Below, piece by piece: positions 1-10,050 of a stretch of 64,000 nucleotides of DNA (position 1 is the first letter of the stretch; each line of letters starts with the position of its first letter). Under the pieces are notes generated by a model. That model was not told where the DNA came from. It saw nothing but the letters and a program-made list of their open reading frames with translations, and searched no databases. The stretch comes from Thermaerobacter sp. PB12/4term (GTDB taxonomy: Bacteria; Bacillota; Sulfobacillia; Thermaerobacterales; Thermaerobacteraceae): the NCBI RefSeq assembly GCF_003403315.2, contig NZ_CP048407.1, positions 1,178,001 to 1,242,000 of the forward strand. The letters are read 5' to 3'. Both the position numbers and the translations under genes were made by a program.

Positions 1-172
1 CGCGCCAGCCGGTGCACACCAGACCCAGGATGGTGGATGCGCCACAGGCCCAAGACGACGGAGGGCCGCCGCCCTCCCCGGCCTCCGGCAACCGCCGGCT
101 CTCTGGGGCGGGGAGCACCGCCTCCTCCGTATCCGGCACGGGCCTCACCTCCCCGTTGACCACGGTGCTCAT
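1..172 (-). CDS. Truncated leftward reading frame, unknown product (N-terminal 57 codons)
   Basis: An open frame begins with ATG at 172 on the minus strand and runs off the window without a stop. Its visible start reads MSTVVNGEVRPVPDTEEA, followed by a Pro/Gly/Glu-rich stretch and a Cys-containing segment. I recognise no family. It has no Shine-Dalgarno sequence, but a near-consensus promoter (181-210) would start transcription about at the ATG, so a leaderless message is possible. The frame could also be non-coding sequence downstream of a promoter whose real gene starts further left. It diverges from the solute-binding protein gene. Confidence 0.35.
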   Translation of the reverse strand, partial: MSTVVNGEVRPVPDTEEAVLPAPESRRLPEAGEGGGPPSSWACGASTILGLVCTGWR

Positions 173-180
173 GCGATGTA

Positions 181-210
181 ATTATATGGATTGAAGGTAA
201 AAATTGTAAA
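181..210 (-). promoter_or_regulatory. SigA-type promoter reading left
   Basis: On the minus strand TTTACA (210-205) and TATAAT (186-181) are separated by 18 bp, in a markedly AT-rich island within a GC-rich region. The expected start site lies around 174, next to the ATG at 172. It is the closest match to the classical consensus in the window. Confidence 0.65.
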
Positions 211-290
211 CCCAGGCGCGGTGGAAAGGGGCCGGGGCATGGGGAGGTACGGGAGGGCGTATACATGCCCCGGCGGCGGAGGTGGGATCC

Positions 291-1886
291 ATGGCGCCGG
301 GGCGCTGGCGGTGGACGCTGGCCATGGCGGTGGTACTGCTCTTTGCCCTGGCCTGGTGGGGCGGGGGCCCGGCCCAGCCCGCAGGCCGGCGGCCGCCCGG
401 GCAGCCTGGCGGCCGCTGGGTGGAGAGCGTCCCTGCTCTGCCCGCCTCCCTCGATCCGGCCCGCGCCCGGTCCGAGGTGGAGGTCCGGGTGGCCTCCCTG
501 CTCTATGAGGGCCTGGTCCGCCTGGGACCCGACGGGAAGATCCGGCCGGCCCTGGCGCGGCGCTGGGAAGTGCGCGACGGCGGCCGGCGGTACGTCTTCT
601 GGCTTCGCCCCGGCCTGCGCTTCCACAACGGGAGACCGCTGACGGCGGCGGATGTGGTCTTCAGCCTGACACGGCTGGCCGATCCCAGGCATCCTGCGCC
701 GCGGGCCTGGGTCCTGGAAGGGGTGGAGGGGGTTTCTGAATACCGGCTGGGGCAGGCTCCCGCCATCCGCGGCATCCGGGCGCTGGGGCCCGATCGGGTG
801 GAAATCCGCCTCAGCGGGCCCCGGCCGGCCTTTCTCTACCGCCTGGCCACGCCGGGGGCCGCCGTCCTGGATGCCGAGATCGTCCGGGCGTCCGGCCGCG
901 GTGCCTTCGCACCGGTGGGGGCGGGCCCCTTCCGGCTGGTGGCGCAGGAGGGCCGGGAGCTGCGGCTGGCGGCCTTTCCGGACTACTACAGGGGCCGGCC
1001 GTACCTGGACGAGGTGCGGCTGGTGGCCGGCGGTCCCCGTTCCCAGGTCCTCGGCGCCTTCGCCGCCGGCCGGCTCTCCGCCATCCGGCTGCTGCCCCAC
1101 GAGGTGCGGGAGCTGGCGGCCCGCGGGTGGGCAGGACCCCAGTGGCCGGCAAACCTGCCGGCCACGGTCTGGATCGACGTCAACGGGACCCGGCCGCCCC
1201 TGGACCGGCCCGCTGTGCGGCAAGCCCTGGCTTATGCCACCGACCGCGAGACCCTGATCGCCGGCCTGGCTCCCGGAGGCTACCGCCTGGCCGAAGGCTG
1301 GCTGCCGCCCGGCTGGCCGGGATTCCGGCCCACGCCGGTGCTACCGCCCTACCGGGTTCTGGAGGCCCGGGCCGCCCTGGAGCGGGCCGGCCTGAAGCCC
1401 GGCACCACCCTGCGCTGGCTCCAGCCCGGCGATCCCTTCTGGGCGGCGGTGTCGGGGCGCCTGGACTACTTGCTGGGCCGGGTGGGCCTGGAACTGGATG
1501 TGGCCACCGTGGCCTACGCCGACTTTCCCCTGACCGGAGGCCGGCGGGCACCCTATCACCTGGCACCCCGGACCCTGTGGGCCGAGTATCCCGACCCGGA
1601 GGCCGTCTTCCTGCCCTGGCTGCTCGGGGCGGAGGGCGGGCCGGCCGCGGCGCAGGATCCGGCGGTCCGGCAGGCGCTGGGTGAGCTGCTGACGGCTTCG
1701 GGAGGCCGGCGGGGCGAAGCGGCTGCACGGCTCGACCGCGCCCTGCTGGAGGCGATAGCGGGCCTGCCCCTCTACCACCCCGTGGCGGTCTGGGCGGTGC
1801 AGCCGGGAGTGCGCGGGTTCGTCCCCTCGCCCTTCCCGCAGGGGGCCGATCTCTGGGCCGTCTCCCTGGAAGAACCGGCCCGGTAG
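291..1886 (+). CDS. ABC transporter substrate-binding protein, peptide/nickel family (SBP family 5)
   Basis: Extracellular solute-binding component of an oligopeptide/nickel-type ABC importer, 531 residues. After a basic N-terminus and one hydrophobic segment (about residues 8-24) the family pattern follows: a segment with ASLLYEGLVRLGPDG, then WLRPGLRFHNGRPLTAADVVFS, and a later block with RQALAYATDRETL. No lipobox Cys follows the hydrophobic segment, so it is anchored by an uncleaved helix or secreted rather than lipidated. The ATG at 291 is chosen because GGAGG (278-282) lies 8 nt upstream; a GTG at 282 lacks that spacing. No permease or ATPase gene is adjacent, so the substrate cannot be read from context. 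Confidence 0.85.
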   Translation: MAPGRWRWTLAMAVVLLFALAWWGGGPAQPAGRRPPGQPGGRWVESVPALPASLDPARARSEVEVRVASLLYEGLVRLGPDGKIRPALARRWEVRDGGRRYVFWLRPGLRFHNGRPLTAADVVFSLTRLADPRHPAPRAWVLEGVEGVSEYRLGQAPAIRGIRALGPDRVEIRLSGPRPAFLYRLATPGAAVLDAEIVRASGRGAFAPVGAGPFRLVAQEGRELRLAAFPDYYRGRPYLDEVRLVAGGPRSQVLGAFAAGRLSAIRLLPHEVRELAARGWAGPQWPANLPATVWIDVNGTRPPLDRPAVRQALAYATDRETLIAGLAPGGYRLAEGWLPPGWPGFRPTPVLPPYRVLEARAALERAGLKPGTTLRWLQPGDPFWAAVSGRLDYLLGRVGLELDVATVAYADFPLTGGRRAPYHLAPRTLWAEYPDPEAVFLPWLLGAEGGPAAAQDPAVRQALGELLTASGGRRGEAAARLDRALLEAIAGLPLYHPVAVWAVQPGVRGFVPSPFPQGADLWAVSLEEPAR

Positions 1887-2003
1887 CCGGAACGCACGCA
1901 CCGGCGCCGGGGCGCAGGCCGGCCGCGGGGACAAGCCCCATGACACCCGGCCGGAAAGATCCGCCAACCCGGCAAGATCCGCCAGCCCGAGGAGGAATCG
2001 CCC

Positions 2004-2918
2004 GTGGACCCTGCCCACGCATGGATGGGCCTGCTGGCCCTGCCGGGTCTCGGCCGGCAGCGAGCCCGGCAGCTGGCTGCGGCGCTGGGCGGCCCGGTAC
2101 CGGCCTGGGAGGCCCCCGATGCCGCCTGGCGCGAGGTGGGCGCCGCGCCGGCAGGCGTGCTGGAGCGGGCCCTGGAGGCCCGCCGGCGCATCGATCCCGA
2201 GGCGCTGGCCGGAAGTGCCCGAGCCATGGGCATTCACTGGCTTACCTGGGAGGATCCCGCCTATCCGCGGCGGCTACGCGAGGTGGCCGATCCGCCGCTC
2301 ATCCTTTATTACAGGGGGCGGTTGCCCTCCCAGGCGGTGCCCTGGGTGGCCGTGGTGGGTTCGCGTAGGGCCTCGGCGTACGGGACCCAGGTGGCCTTCC
2401 GGCTGGCCGCCGACATGGCGGCGGCGGGCTGGGTGGTGGTGTCGGGCCTGGCCGTGGGCATCGACGGCGCTGCCCACCGGGGGGCCCTGGCCGGCGGCGG
2501 GGTGACGGTGGCCGTCCTGGGCCACGGACCCGACCGGGTCTATCCGGAGGAGCACCGCCCGCTGGCGGCCCAGGTGGCGGCCCGGGGCTGGCTGGTGTCG
2601 GAGTACCCGCCTGGGACACCGGCGGAGGCCTTCCGCTTCCCCGAGCGGAACCGCATCCTGGCCGGCCTGTGCGACGGCGTGGTGGTGGTGGAGGCCGCCC
2701 CGCGCAGCGGGGCCCTGGTGACCGCCGACCTGGCCCTCGATGCCGGCAGGGCGGTGATGGCCGTGCCGGGCCCCGTGACGCGGCGCCAGGGTCAGGGGAT
2801 CCTGGAGCTGTTGCGGGCGGGGGCGCCGCCGGTGGCCGGCCTGGAGGATGTGAAGGCGGTGCTGGCCGGACAAGGCTGGCCGGACTCGCCTTGGATCGGG
2901 GGTGCCAGCTCGTCCTGA
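2004..2918 (+). CDS. dprA: DNA-processing protein DprA
   Basis: DprA/Smf loads RecA on incoming single-stranded DNA during natural transformation. The 304-residue protein has an N-terminal helix-hairpin-helix-like region (LLALPGLGRQRARQL) and then the Rossmann-fold core: VAVVGSRRASAYG, SGLAVGIDGAAHRGAL, AVLGHGPDRVYPEEHR, FPERNRILAGL and RSGALVTADLA. It ends soon after the core, so the C-terminal winged-helix domain of longer DprA proteins is missing. GTG start with GGAGG at 1991-1995. It sits directly upstream of topA, as in many Firmicutes. Confidence 0.95.
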   Translation: MDPAHAWMGLLALPGLGRQRARQLAAALGGPVPAWEAPDAAWREVGAAPAGVLERALEARRRIDPEALAGSARAMGIHWLTWEDPAYPRRLREVADPPLILYYRGRLPSQAVPWVAVVGSRRASAYGTQVAFRLAADMAAAGWVVVSGLAVGIDGAAHRGALAGGGVTVAVLGHGPDRVYPEEHRPLAAQVAARGWLVSEYPPGTPAEAFRFPERNRILAGLCDGVVVVEAAPRSGALVTADLALDAGRAVMAVPGPVTRRQGQGILELLRAGAPPVAGLEDVKAVLAGQGWPDSPWIGGASSS

Positions 2919-2946
2919 AGGCGTCACCAGGAAATGCCACTGCGCG

Positions 2947-2976
2947 TTGCCCCCCGTCCCGTGCCAGTGCTACACT
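2947..2976 (+). promoter_or_regulatory. Extended -10 SigA promoter for topA
   Basis: TTGCCC (2947-2952) and TACACT (2971-2976) are 18 bp apart, and TGC immediately precedes the -10 hexamer (TGn extension). The expected start is near 2983, giving a short topA leader. Confidence 0.65.
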
Positions 2977-3013
2977 AAGTTGCAACGCGCCATGGCGCCG
3001 GAGTGTGATCCCA

Positions 3014-5146
3014 TTGCCCAGGACGCTGATCATCGTCGAGTCGCCGGCCAAGGCGAAGACGATCAAGAAGTTTGTCGGGCGCGACTATGCCGTCGAGGCC
3101 TCCATGGGCCATGTGCGGGATCTTCCCAAGAGCCAGCTCGGGGTGGACATTGACGACCACTTCACCCCCCACTACATCACCATCCGCGGCAAGGGCAAGC
3201 TCATCGAGCGGCTGCGGCAGCAGGCGCGCCAGGTGGACCGGGTCCTCCTGGCCACCGACCCCGACCGGGAAGGCGAAGCCATCTCCTGGCACCTCTGCCA
3301 GCTTCTTGACATCGACGAGAACTCCCCGTGCCGGATCGTGTTCCATGAGATCACGCGGGAGGCGGTGCGCCGCGCCCTGAAGGAGCCGCGCCCCATCGAT
3401 GAGAACCTGGTGGACGCCCAGCAGGCGCGGCGGGTGCTGGACCGCCTGGTGGGCTACAAATTGAGCCCGCTGCTCTGGCGGAAGGTGCGGCGCGGCCTCT
3501 CCGCCGGCCGGGTTCAGTCGGTGGCCGTGCGCCTCATCGTCGATCGGGAGGAAGAGATCGAGGCCTTCACGCCCCAGGAATACTGGACCCTGGAGGCCGA
3601 TCTGGAGCGGCTGCCGGGCGGGGAAGCCTTCACCGCCCGTTATTACGGCGACGCCGAGGGAAAGAAGGAACTGCCGGACCGGGCTGCCGTCGACCGCCTG
3701 CTGGCCGATCTGGAGGGGCGGCCGTTCTCCGTCCTGGGGGTCGAACGCAAGGAACGGAAACGCAACCCGGCGCCGCCTTTCACCACCTCGACCCTGCAGC
3801 AGGAAGCGGCCCGCAAGCTGGGGTTCACCGTGCGCCGCACCATGCGCATCGCCCAGGAACTGTACGAAGGGATCGAACTGCGGGGCGAGGGCGCCGTGGG
3901 TCTGGTGACCTACATCCGCACGGACTCGACCCGCATCGCCGACCAGGCCCTGGACGAGGCGGCCGCCTACATCGCCGAGCGCTTTGGCGCCGAATTCTCG
4001 GCGCCCCGCAAGCAGGCGGGGCGGCGGGCGGCTCAGGCCCAGGATGCCCATGAGGCCATCCGCCCCACGTCGGTGGCCCGGGAACCCGACGCCATCAAGG
4101 ACGATCTGACGCCCGACCAGTACAAGCTGTACCGGCTGATCTGGGAGCGGTTCGTCGCCAGCCAGATGGCCCCGGCGGTGCTGGACACCGTCACCGCGGA
4201 GATCGGGGCCGGTCCCCACCGCTTCCGGGCGACCGGTTCGACCGTCAAGTTCCCGGGCTTCATGAAGCTCTACGTGGAGGGCCGGGACGAGGGGGGCGAA
4301 GGGGAAGGCGAGGAGGCGGAGGGCATGCTGCCCGACCTGGCCGAGGGCGATGCCCTGGCGCTCAAGCAGCTGCGGCCGGAGCAGCACTTCACCCAGCCTC
4401 CGCCGCGCTACACCGAGGCCATGCTGGTCCGGGCGCTGGAGGAAAAGGGCATCGGCCGGCCCAGCACCTACGCGCCCATCATCGAAACCATCCAGGAGCG
4501 GGGCTACGTGGTGAAGGAAGACCGGCGCTTCCGGCCCACCGAGCTGGGCCGGGTGGTCACCGCGTTGCTGAAGGAGCACTTTCCCGACATCGTGGACGTG
4601 GAGTTCACCGCCCGCATGGAGGCCGACCTGGACCGCATCGAAGAGGGCCAGCGGGAATGGGAGGACGTGGTCCGGGAGTTCTACGAGCCCTTCAGCGCCA
4701 CCCTGGCCCGGGCGGAAAGGGAGATCCAGCGCGTTGCCCTGCCCGTGGAGGAGACGGACGAGATCTGCGAGAAGTGCGGCCGGCGCATGGTGATCAAGCA
4801 CGGGCGCTACGGCCGCTTTCTGGCCTGCCCGGGCTTTCCCGAGTGCCGCAATACCCGGCCCCTGGTGGAAAAGACCGGCGCCCGCTGCCCGCGCTGCGGC
4901 GGGGAGATGGTGCAGCGCCGGTCCCGCAAGGGCCGGGTCTTCTACGGGTGCAGCAACTATCCGGAGTGCGACTTCACCACCTGGGACCGGCCGACGGCGG
5001 AAACCTGCCCCGAGTGCGGCACCTTCCTGGTGGAGAAGCGGTCCCGCCAGGGGGTGCGCCTGGTGTGCGCCAACCCCCAGTGCACCTACCAGCGGGAAGG
5101 GGCCGCCGAGACCGCCGGTGCCGGTGCCGGGGCGGGGAGGCGTTGA
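3014..5146 (+). CDS. topA: DNA topoisomerase I (type IA)
   Basis: Relaxes negative supercoils through a transient 5'-phosphotyrosine link. The 710-residue protein has an N-terminal Toprim domain ([13 protein letters not shown] near the start, [13 protein letters not shown] about residue 80), the type IA core with active Tyr about residue 300 in YIRTDSTRI, and three C-terminal Cys4 zinc ribbons opening CEKCG, CPRCG and CPECG. The TTG at 3014 is chosen because GGAG (3000-3003) lies 10 nt upstream; GTG at 3005 is the alternative and adds three residues. It has its own promoter and probably leads the topA-trmFO-xerC-hslV-hslU unit. Confidence 0.96.
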   Translation: MPRTLIIVESPAKAKTIKKFVGRDYAVEASMGHVRDLPKSQLGVDIDDHFTPHYITIRGKGKLIERLRQQARQVDRVLLATDPDREGEAISWHLCQLLDIDENSPCRIVFHEITREAVRRALKEPRPIDENLVDAQQARRVLDRLVGYKLSPLLWRKVRRGLSAGRVQSVAVRLIVDREEEIEAFTPQEYWTLEADLERLPGGEAFTARYYGDAEGKKELPDRAAVDRLLADLEGRPFSVLGVERKERKRNPAPPFTTSTLQQEAARKLGFTVRRTMRIAQELYEGIELRGEGAVGLVTYIRTDSTRIADQALDEAAAYIAERFGAEFSAPRKQAGRRAAQAQDAHEAIRPTSVAREPDAIKDDLTPDQYKLYRLIWERFVASQMAPAVLDTVTAEIGAGPHRFRATGSTVKFPGFMKLYVEGRDEGGEGEGEEAEGMLPDLAEGDALALKQLRPEQHFTQPPPRYTEAMLVRALEEKGIGRPSTYAPIIETIQERGYVVKEDRRFRPTELGRVVTALLKEHFPDIVDVEFTARMEADLDRIEEGQREWEDVVREFYEPFSATLARAEREIQRVALPVEETDEICEKCGRRMVIKHGRYGRFLACPGFPECRNTRPLVEKTGARCPRCGGEMVQRRSRKGRVFYGCSNYPECDFTTWDRPTAETCPECGTFLVEKRSRQGVRLVCANPQCTYQREGAAETAGAGAGAGRR

Positions 5147-5148
5147 GC

Positions 5149-6522
5149 ATGGCGGAACGAGTCACGGTCATCGGCGGCGGCCTGGCGGGCAGCGAAGCCG
5201 CGTGGCAGGTCGCCCGCCGGGGCATTCCGGTGCGGCTTTACGAAATGCGGCCGGTGAAATCCACCCCGGCCCACCACACGGGCCAGCTGGCCGAACTGGT
5301 CTGCAGCAACTCCCTGCGGGGGAACCAGCTGGACCAGGCGCCGGGGTTATTAAAGGAAGAAATGCGGCGGCTGGGCAGCCTGATCATGGCGGCGGCCGAC
5401 GCCAGCGCCATTCCGGCAGGGAGTGCCCTGGCCGTCGACCGGGAGGAGTTCGCCCGGCGCGTCACGGAGGCCATCACCGCCCACCCGCTGATCGAGGTGG
5501 TGCGGGAAGAGGTGACGGAGCCGCCCGCGGAAGGTCCCGTGATCATCGCGACCGGACCCCTGACCTCCGACGCCCTCTCCGCGTGGATCCGGTCCTTCAC
5601 CGGCGAGGAGTACCTGGCGTTCTTCGATGCCGCCGCGCCCATCGTCACCTACGAGTCGTTGGATCTGTCCAAGCTGTTCCGCGCGTCCCGTTACGGCAAG
5701 GGCAGCGGCGACGACTACCTGAACAGCCCCATGACCCGGGAGGAGTACGAGGCCTTCTGGCAGGCCCTGGTCGAAGCGGAAAAGCACGTGCCCCACGACT
5801 TCGAACAGGGCCTGTTCTTTGAAGGCTGCCTGCCCATCGAGGAGATGGCCCGCCGGGGTCCGGACACCCTCCGCTACGGGCCGTTGAAGCCCGTGGGCCT
5901 GGTCGACCCGCGCACGGGCAAGGAGCCCTACGCCGTCGTCCAGCTGCGCCGGGACAACCGCTACGGCACCCTGTACAACCTGGTGGGCTTTCAGACGAGC
6001 CTCAAGTGGGGCGAGCAGAAGCGGGTCTTCCGCATGATCCCGGGCCTGGAGAACGCCGAGTTCGCCCGGTACGGGGTGATGCACCGCAACACCTTCATCT
6101 GCTCGCCCAAGGCGCTCAAGCCCACCATGCAGGCGCGGAAGCGCCCCGACCTGTTCTTCGCCGGCCAGATCACGGGCGTGGAAGGGTACATCGAATCGGC
6201 CGCCACGGGCATCGTGGCCGGCATCAACGCGGCCCGGCTGGTGCGCGGGGAAGAACCCGTCGCCTTTCCGGCCGAGACGGCCCATGGGGCCCTGACCCGG
6301 TACATCACCGAAGCGCATCCCGACCACTTCCAGCCGATGAACATCGCCTTCGGCCTGTTGCCGCCCCTGGAGCGGCGGGTGCGGGACCCGCGGCGCCGCA
6401 AGCTGCTCATGGCCGAGAGGGCCCTGGCCGCGCTGGAGCGGTTTGCCCCCGCCCGGCTCCCCGAGACGGTACCGGGGCCGGCGGTCCCGGGCGGTGACCC
6501 GGCGCCTGTGCCCGGGCGGTGA
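5149..6522 (+). CDS. trmFO: Methylenetetrahydrofolate--tRNA-(uracil-54-C5) methyltransferase TrmFO
   Basis: FAD- and folate-dependent enzyme that makes ribothymidine at U54 of tRNA, used by most Firmicutes instead of TrmA. The N-terminus carries the dinucleotide-binding motif [15 protein letters not shown], followed by the family blocks [20 protein letters not shown] and, late in the protein, [19 protein letters not shown]. It has 457 residues, slightly longer than usual because of a Pro/Ala/Gly tail. It starts 3 nt after the topA stop with GGGGAGG upstream. The topA-trmFO-xerC order is standard for the phylum. Confidence 0.95.
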   Translation: MAERVTVIGGGLAGSEAAWQVARRGIPVRLYEMRPVKSTPAHHTGQLAELVCSNSLRGNQLDQAPGLLKEEMRRLGSLIMAAADASAIPAGSALAVDREEFARRVTEAITAHPLIEVVREEVTEPPAEGPVIIATGPLTSDALSAWIRSFTGEEYLAFFDAAAPIVTYESLDLSKLFRASRYGKGSGDDYLNSPMTREEYEAFWQALVEAEKHVPHDFEQGLFFEGCLPIEEMARRGPDTLRYGPLKPVGLVDPRTGKEPYAVVQLRRDNRYGTLYNLVGFQTSLKWGEQKRVFRMIPGLENAEFARYGVMHRNTFICSPKALKPTMQARKRPDLFFAGQITGVEGYIESAATGIVAGINAARLVRGEEPVAFPAETAHGALTRYITEAHPDHFQPMNIAFGLLPPLERRVRDPRRRKLLMAERALAALERFAPARLPETVPGPAVPGGDPAPVPGR

Positions 6523-6526
6523 GACC

Positions 6527-7636
6527 GTGACCCGGATCCCTGCCGGTTCCCGTCCGGCTGCCGACGTGGTGGAGGCCTACCTGGATCACCTGCGCCTGGA
6601 GCGGGGTCTTTCCCCCCGCACGGTGGAGGCGTACGCGGGGGACCTGGCAGGCTGGCTTGAGTTCCTGGGCCTGGAGCCGCCCGTCGGGGCGGCGGCCCTG
6701 GCGGGCGTCAGCGGCCGTGACCTGCGCCGCTGGCTGGCCCATCTGGAAGAACGCGGCCTGGCCCGGGCGTCTGTGGCCCGCAAGCTGGCGGCGGTGCGGG
6801 GCCTTTTCCGCTACGCCGTGCGGGAGGGCTGGCTGGCCGCCAGTCCCGCCGCCCGTCTGGCCACGCCGCGGGTCCGGCGCCGGCTGCCGCGGGTGTACAC
6901 CTCGGAGGAAGCCCAGGCCCTGCTGGAGGCGGCGGCCTGTGGCCAGGGTCCGGCGGCCCTGCGGGACCGGGCCATCTTGGAACTCCTCTACGGCTGCGGC
7001 CTGCGAGTGGCCGAGCTCAGCGGGCTCGACCTGGACGACGTGGACCTGGAGGGCGGCTGGCTGCGGGTGTACGGCAAGGGCGGAAAGGAGCGGATTCTGC
7101 CGCTGGCCGGTCCGGTGGCGGCGGCCCTCCGGGCGTACCTGGAGGAAGGGCGCCCCGGGTTCCTGGAGGGCCGGCGACACCGTCCCTGCCGGCCGGCCGA
7201 TGCCCAGGCCGTGTTCCTCAACCGGTGGGGCGGCCGGCTCTCGCCCCGCGGCATCCAGGCCATCGTGCGGCGGGTGGGGGCGGTGGTGGCGCGGCTGCAG
7301 GCCCACCCCCACCTGCTGCGCCACACCTTCGCCACCCACCTGCTGGACGGCGGCGCGGGGCTCAGGGCGGTCCAGGAGCTGCTCGGCCACGCCAGCCTGG
7401 CCGCAACCCAGGTGTACACCCACGTGTCCCGGGCGCGGCTCTGGGCGGTCTACCAGCAGGCCCATCCCCGGGCCCGGGCCCGCCCTGCCCCGGCTGCGCC
7501 CGCGCCGGGGGCTGCGGCGCCGGGGCCGGAAGGCCTGGACGCCCCGCCCTCGGCAGGCGCACCCGGTTCCCCCGCCGGGTACGGGCCGGCAGGGGGGCGC
7601 CAGGGGCCGCGGCCGGGATCGTCGCCGTCCGGGTAG
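6527..7636 (+). CDS. xerC: Tyrosine recombinase XerC
   Basis: Site-specific recombinase that resolves chromosome dimers at dif. It has an N-terminal SAM-like core-binding domain (AYLDHLRLERGLSPRTVEAY) and a C-terminal catalytic domain with the full residue set: Arg in GCGLRVAEL, Lys in GKGGKER, HxxR in HLLRHTF, His in LLGHASL and the nucleophile Tyr297 in TQVYTHV. Of 369 residues, about the last 65 are a Pro/Ala/Gly-rich tail not found in typical ~300-residue XerC. GTG start 4 nt after trmFO. It corresponds to codV of the Bacillus cod cluster. Confidence 0.93.
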   Translation: MTRIPAGSRPAADVVEAYLDHLRLERGLSPRTVEAYAGDLAGWLEFLGLEPPVGAAALAGVSGRDLRRWLAHLEERGLARASVARKLAAVRGLFRYAVREGWLAASPAARLATPRVRRRLPRVYTSEEAQALLEAAACGQGPAALRDRAILELLYGCGLRVAELSGLDLDDVDLEGGWLRVYGKGGKERILPLAGPVAAALRAYLEEGRPGFLEGRRHRPCRPADAQAVFLNRWGGRLSPRGIQAIVRRVGAVVARLQAHPHLLRHTFATHLLDGGAGLRAVQELLGHASLAATQVYTHVSRARLWAVYQQAHPRARARPAPAAPAPGAAAPGPEGLDAPPSAGAPGSPAGYGPAGGRQGPRPGSSPSG

Positions 7637-7789
7637 TCCCCGTCGCCGGGGTTCCCGGCACCGCCCGGGCGGGGTGGTCGCCGCCCGCGGCGGGCAACGG
7701 ATCCGCGCCCTTCGGCAGGGCGGACCGGCACCGTCACCAGGCCCCAGCGCGAGCCGGAAGGCCGGCGGGCCAGAGCGAGGGATCAGCGC

Positions 7790-8338
7790 ATGGGCGAGGG
7801 GCAACCCCGCTTTCACGGCACCACCATCCTGGCCGTGCGCCGCAACGGCCGGGTGGCCATGGCCGGCGACGGCCAGGTGACCCTGCAGCAGCACATGGTG
7901 ATGAAGCACCGGGCCCGCAAGGTGCGGCGGCTCTACCACGGGCGGGTGCTGGCCGGGTTCGCGGGCAGCGTGGCCGACGCCGTGGCCTTGATGGAGCGCT
8001 TCGAGGGGAAACTGGAGGAACACGGCGGCCAGCTGGTCCGGGCGGCGGTGGAACTGGCCAAGGACTGGCGCACCGACAGGCTGCTGCGCCGCCTGGAAGC
8101 CCTGCTGGTGGTGGCCGACGCCGACCACCTGCTGCTGGTGTCGGGGTCGGGGGAAGTGCTCGAGCCCGACGACGGGATCGTGGCCGTGGGTTCGGGCGGC
8201 GGTTTTGCCCTGGCGGCGGCCCGGGCCCTGGCCCGGCACACCGGCCTGGATGCCGCCGCCATCTGCCGGGAGGCGATGCGCATCGCCGCCGAGCTCTGCG
8301 TCTACACCAACGACCAGCTGGTGATTGAGGAGCTCTAG
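7790..8338 (+). CDS. hslV: ATP-dependent protease peptidase subunit HslV (ClpQ/CodW)
   Basis: Proteolytic core of the HslUV (ClpQY) protease, a proteasome-like N-terminal nucleophile hydrolase working with the HslU unfoldase. The sequence [18 protein letters not shown] and the [26 protein letters not shown] region identify it. It has 182 residues. The usual Thr-Thr nucleophile pair is at residues 11-12, behind a ten-residue leader [10 protein letters not shown] with no Ser at position 2, so it would need processing or differs from CodW of Bacillus, which uses a Ser. ATG start with GAGGGA upstream. Confidence 0.94.
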   Translation: MGEGQPRFHGTTILAVRRNGRVAMAGDGQVTLQQHMVMKHRARKVRRLYHGRVLAGFAGSVADAVALMERFEGKLEEHGGQLVRAAVELAKDWRTDRLLRRLEALLVVADADHLLLVSGSGEVLEPDDGIVAVGSGGGFALAAARALARHTGLDAAAICREAMRIAAELCVYTNDQLVIEEL

Positions 8339-8436
8339 CCGTGCTCTCGCCGTACTCTCGCCGTACTCCAGCCGCACGGGCCCGGGCCGGGGGCCGGCCC
8401 GATCCGGGCGGCCACCCGCCAGGGGGAGGGACGACC

Positions 8437-9879
8437 GTGGAACGGGGAGCCGTCCAGGGCGCTGCGTGGGAACCCGACCGGCTGACCCCCCGCCAGATCG
8501 TGGCGGAGCTGGACCGGTACATCGTCGGCCAGGCGGAGGCCAAGCGGGCGGTGGCCATTGCCCTGCGCAACCGCTGGCGGCGGCAGCAGCTGCCGCCGCA
8601 CCTGCGGGACGAGGTGGCGCCGAAGAACATCCTGATGATCGGCCCCACCGGGGTGGGCAAGACGGAGATCGCCCGGCGGCTGGCCCGGCTGACGGGAGCT
8701 CCCTTCATCAAGGTCGAGGCGACCAAGTTCACCGAAGTGGGCTATGTGGGCCGCGACGTGGAGTCCATCATCCGGGACCTCTTGGAGACGGCCATCCGCA
8801 TGGTCAAGGCGGAGCGGGTGGCCGCCGTCGAGGACCGGGCCCGGGCGGCGGCCGACGACCGCCTGCTGGACGTGCTGGTTCCGCCGCCCCGGCGGCGCCC
8901 CCAGCGCGCCGGGTCGCCCTGGGAGATGCTGCTGGGGTCCCTGGGGGCCGGGATGCCGGGTCCGGCCGAGCCCGCCCGGCCCGAGGAAGAGGAGGACTGG
9001 CGCCGGCGCCGCCAGGAGGCGGCTGCGCGGCTGCGCAGCGGGCAACTGGAGGACCAGGTGGTCGAAATCGAGGTGGAAGACCAGGCGCCGCCCATGGTCG
9101 ACATCCTGGGCGGGCCGGGTCTGGAAGAAGTCACCCTGAACGTGCAGGACCTGCTCAAGGACTGGCTGCCCCGGCGCAAGCGCCGGCGCCGCCTGCCGGT
9201 GCGGGAGGCCCGGGAGGTGCTGGCCCAGGAAGAGGCCCAGAAGCTGATCGACATGGACCAGGTGGTGGCCGAGGCCATCCGGCGCACGGAGCAGGCGGGC
9301 ATCGTCTTCATCGACGAGATCGACAAGATCGCCGGCCGGGAGCGGGGCCACGGGCCCGACGTCTCCCGGGAAGGGGTGCAGCGGGACATCCTGCCCATCG
9401 TCGAGGGCTCCACGGTGATGACCCGGCACGGCCCGGTGCGCACGGACCACATCCTGTTCATCGCGGCGGGAGCCTTCCACATCGCCAGGCCCTCGGACCT
9501 GATCCCCGAGCTGCAGGGCCGGTTCCCCATCCGGGTGGAGCTCCAGCCCCTCACCCGGGACGATTTCAAGCGCATCCTGACCGAGCCGGACAATGCCCTG
9601 CTGCGCCAGTACCAGGCCCTGCTGGCCACCGACGGGGTGGAGCTGGAGTTCACCCCGGACGCGGTGGAGGCCCTGGCGGACATGGCGGCCCGGGCCAACC
9701 AGCAGGCGGAGAATATCGGTGCCCGGCGCCTGCACACCCTGCTGGAACGGCTGCTGGAGCCGGTGGCCTTCGACGCCCCGGACGCCCTCCAGGGCAAGGT
9801 GGTGGTGGATGCTGCGTTCGTCCGCCAGCGGCTGGAGGGAGTCCTCCAGGATCAGGATCTGAGCCGGTACATCCTCTGA
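8437..9879 (+). CDS. hslU: ATP-dependent protease ATPase subunit HslU (ClpY/CodX)
   Basis: AAA+ unfoldase that feeds substrates to HslV. The 480-residue protein has Walker A GPTGVGKT (residues 69-76), the pore-region sequence [16 protein letters not shown], an I-domain (about 105-290), Walker [12 protein letters not shown], and the C-terminal LSRYIL tail that docks in HslV. The GTG at 8437 is chosen for GGGGAGGG six nt upstream; an in-frame GTG at 8341 would add a non-conserved Arg/Pro-rich leader. It ends the xerC-hslV-hslU unit. The codY gene that follows in Bacillus is absent. Confidence 0.95.
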   Translation: MERGAVQGAAWEPDRLTPRQIVAELDRYIVGQAEAKRAVAIALRNRWRRQQLPPHLRDEVAPKNILMIGPTGVGKTEIARRLARLTGAPFIKVEATKFTEVGYVGRDVESIIRDLLETAIRMVKAERVAAVEDRARAAADDRLLDVLVPPPRRRPQRAGSPWEMLLGSLGAGMPGPAEPARPEEEEDWRRRRQEAAARLRSGQLEDQVVEIEVEDQAPPMVDILGGPGLEEVTLNVQDLLKDWLPRRKRRRRLPVREAREVLAQEEAQKLIDMDQVVAEAIRRTEQAGIVFIDEIDKIAGRERGHGPDVSREGVQRDILPIVEGSTVMTRHGPVRTDHILFIAAGAFHIARPSDLIPELQGRFPIRVELQPLTRDDFKRILTEPDNALLRQYQALLATDGVELEFTPDAVEALADMAARANQQAENIGARRLHTLLERLLEPVAFDAPDALQGKVVVDAAFVRQRLEGVLQDQDLSRYIL

Positions 9880-9939
9880 TGGGGCCTGCCCCCTGGTGGT
9901 GGCGCCGGGGGTCCCGGGGCCGGCCGGGGAGCCGGCCGG

Positions 9940-10050
9940 CGAGCTCCAGGCGGTCTGCGCGGGCGAAATCCTGACCGCCCACCGCCTGGGGGCGAGCGAA
10001 GGAGCCAGGGCAAGCGATGCCTGGCTGGCAAAACCCACCCTGTCGCAAGA
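9940..10050 (+). other. Hairpin-rich non-coding stretch after hslU, possible structured RNA
   Basis: No convincing gene lies between hslU and flgB. This part holds several inverted repeats: CCAGGCGG (9946-9953) with CCGCCTGG (9982-9989); GGCGGTC (9949-9955) with GACCGCC (9973-9979), which competes for the same left arm; and AGCCAGG (10003-10009) with CCTGGCT (10020-10026). It runs straight into the terminator at 10051. Mutually exclusive pairings upstream of a terminator look like a regulatory leader, but I match no known riboswitch class. It may instead be a 3' UTR of hslU. Confidence 0.4.

Noticed and set aside
2975-4801. Long open frame antisense to topA, and similar ones opposite fliE-fliG, cdsA-rseP and infB
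   Set aside because: Very high GC removes stop codons from the other frames. These lack ribosome sites and family motifs, and the sense genes are certain.
8341-8436. Upstream GTG as hslU start
   Set aside because: The added Arg/Pro/Gly-rich leader is not conserved, and the GTG at 8437 has a clear ribosome site.
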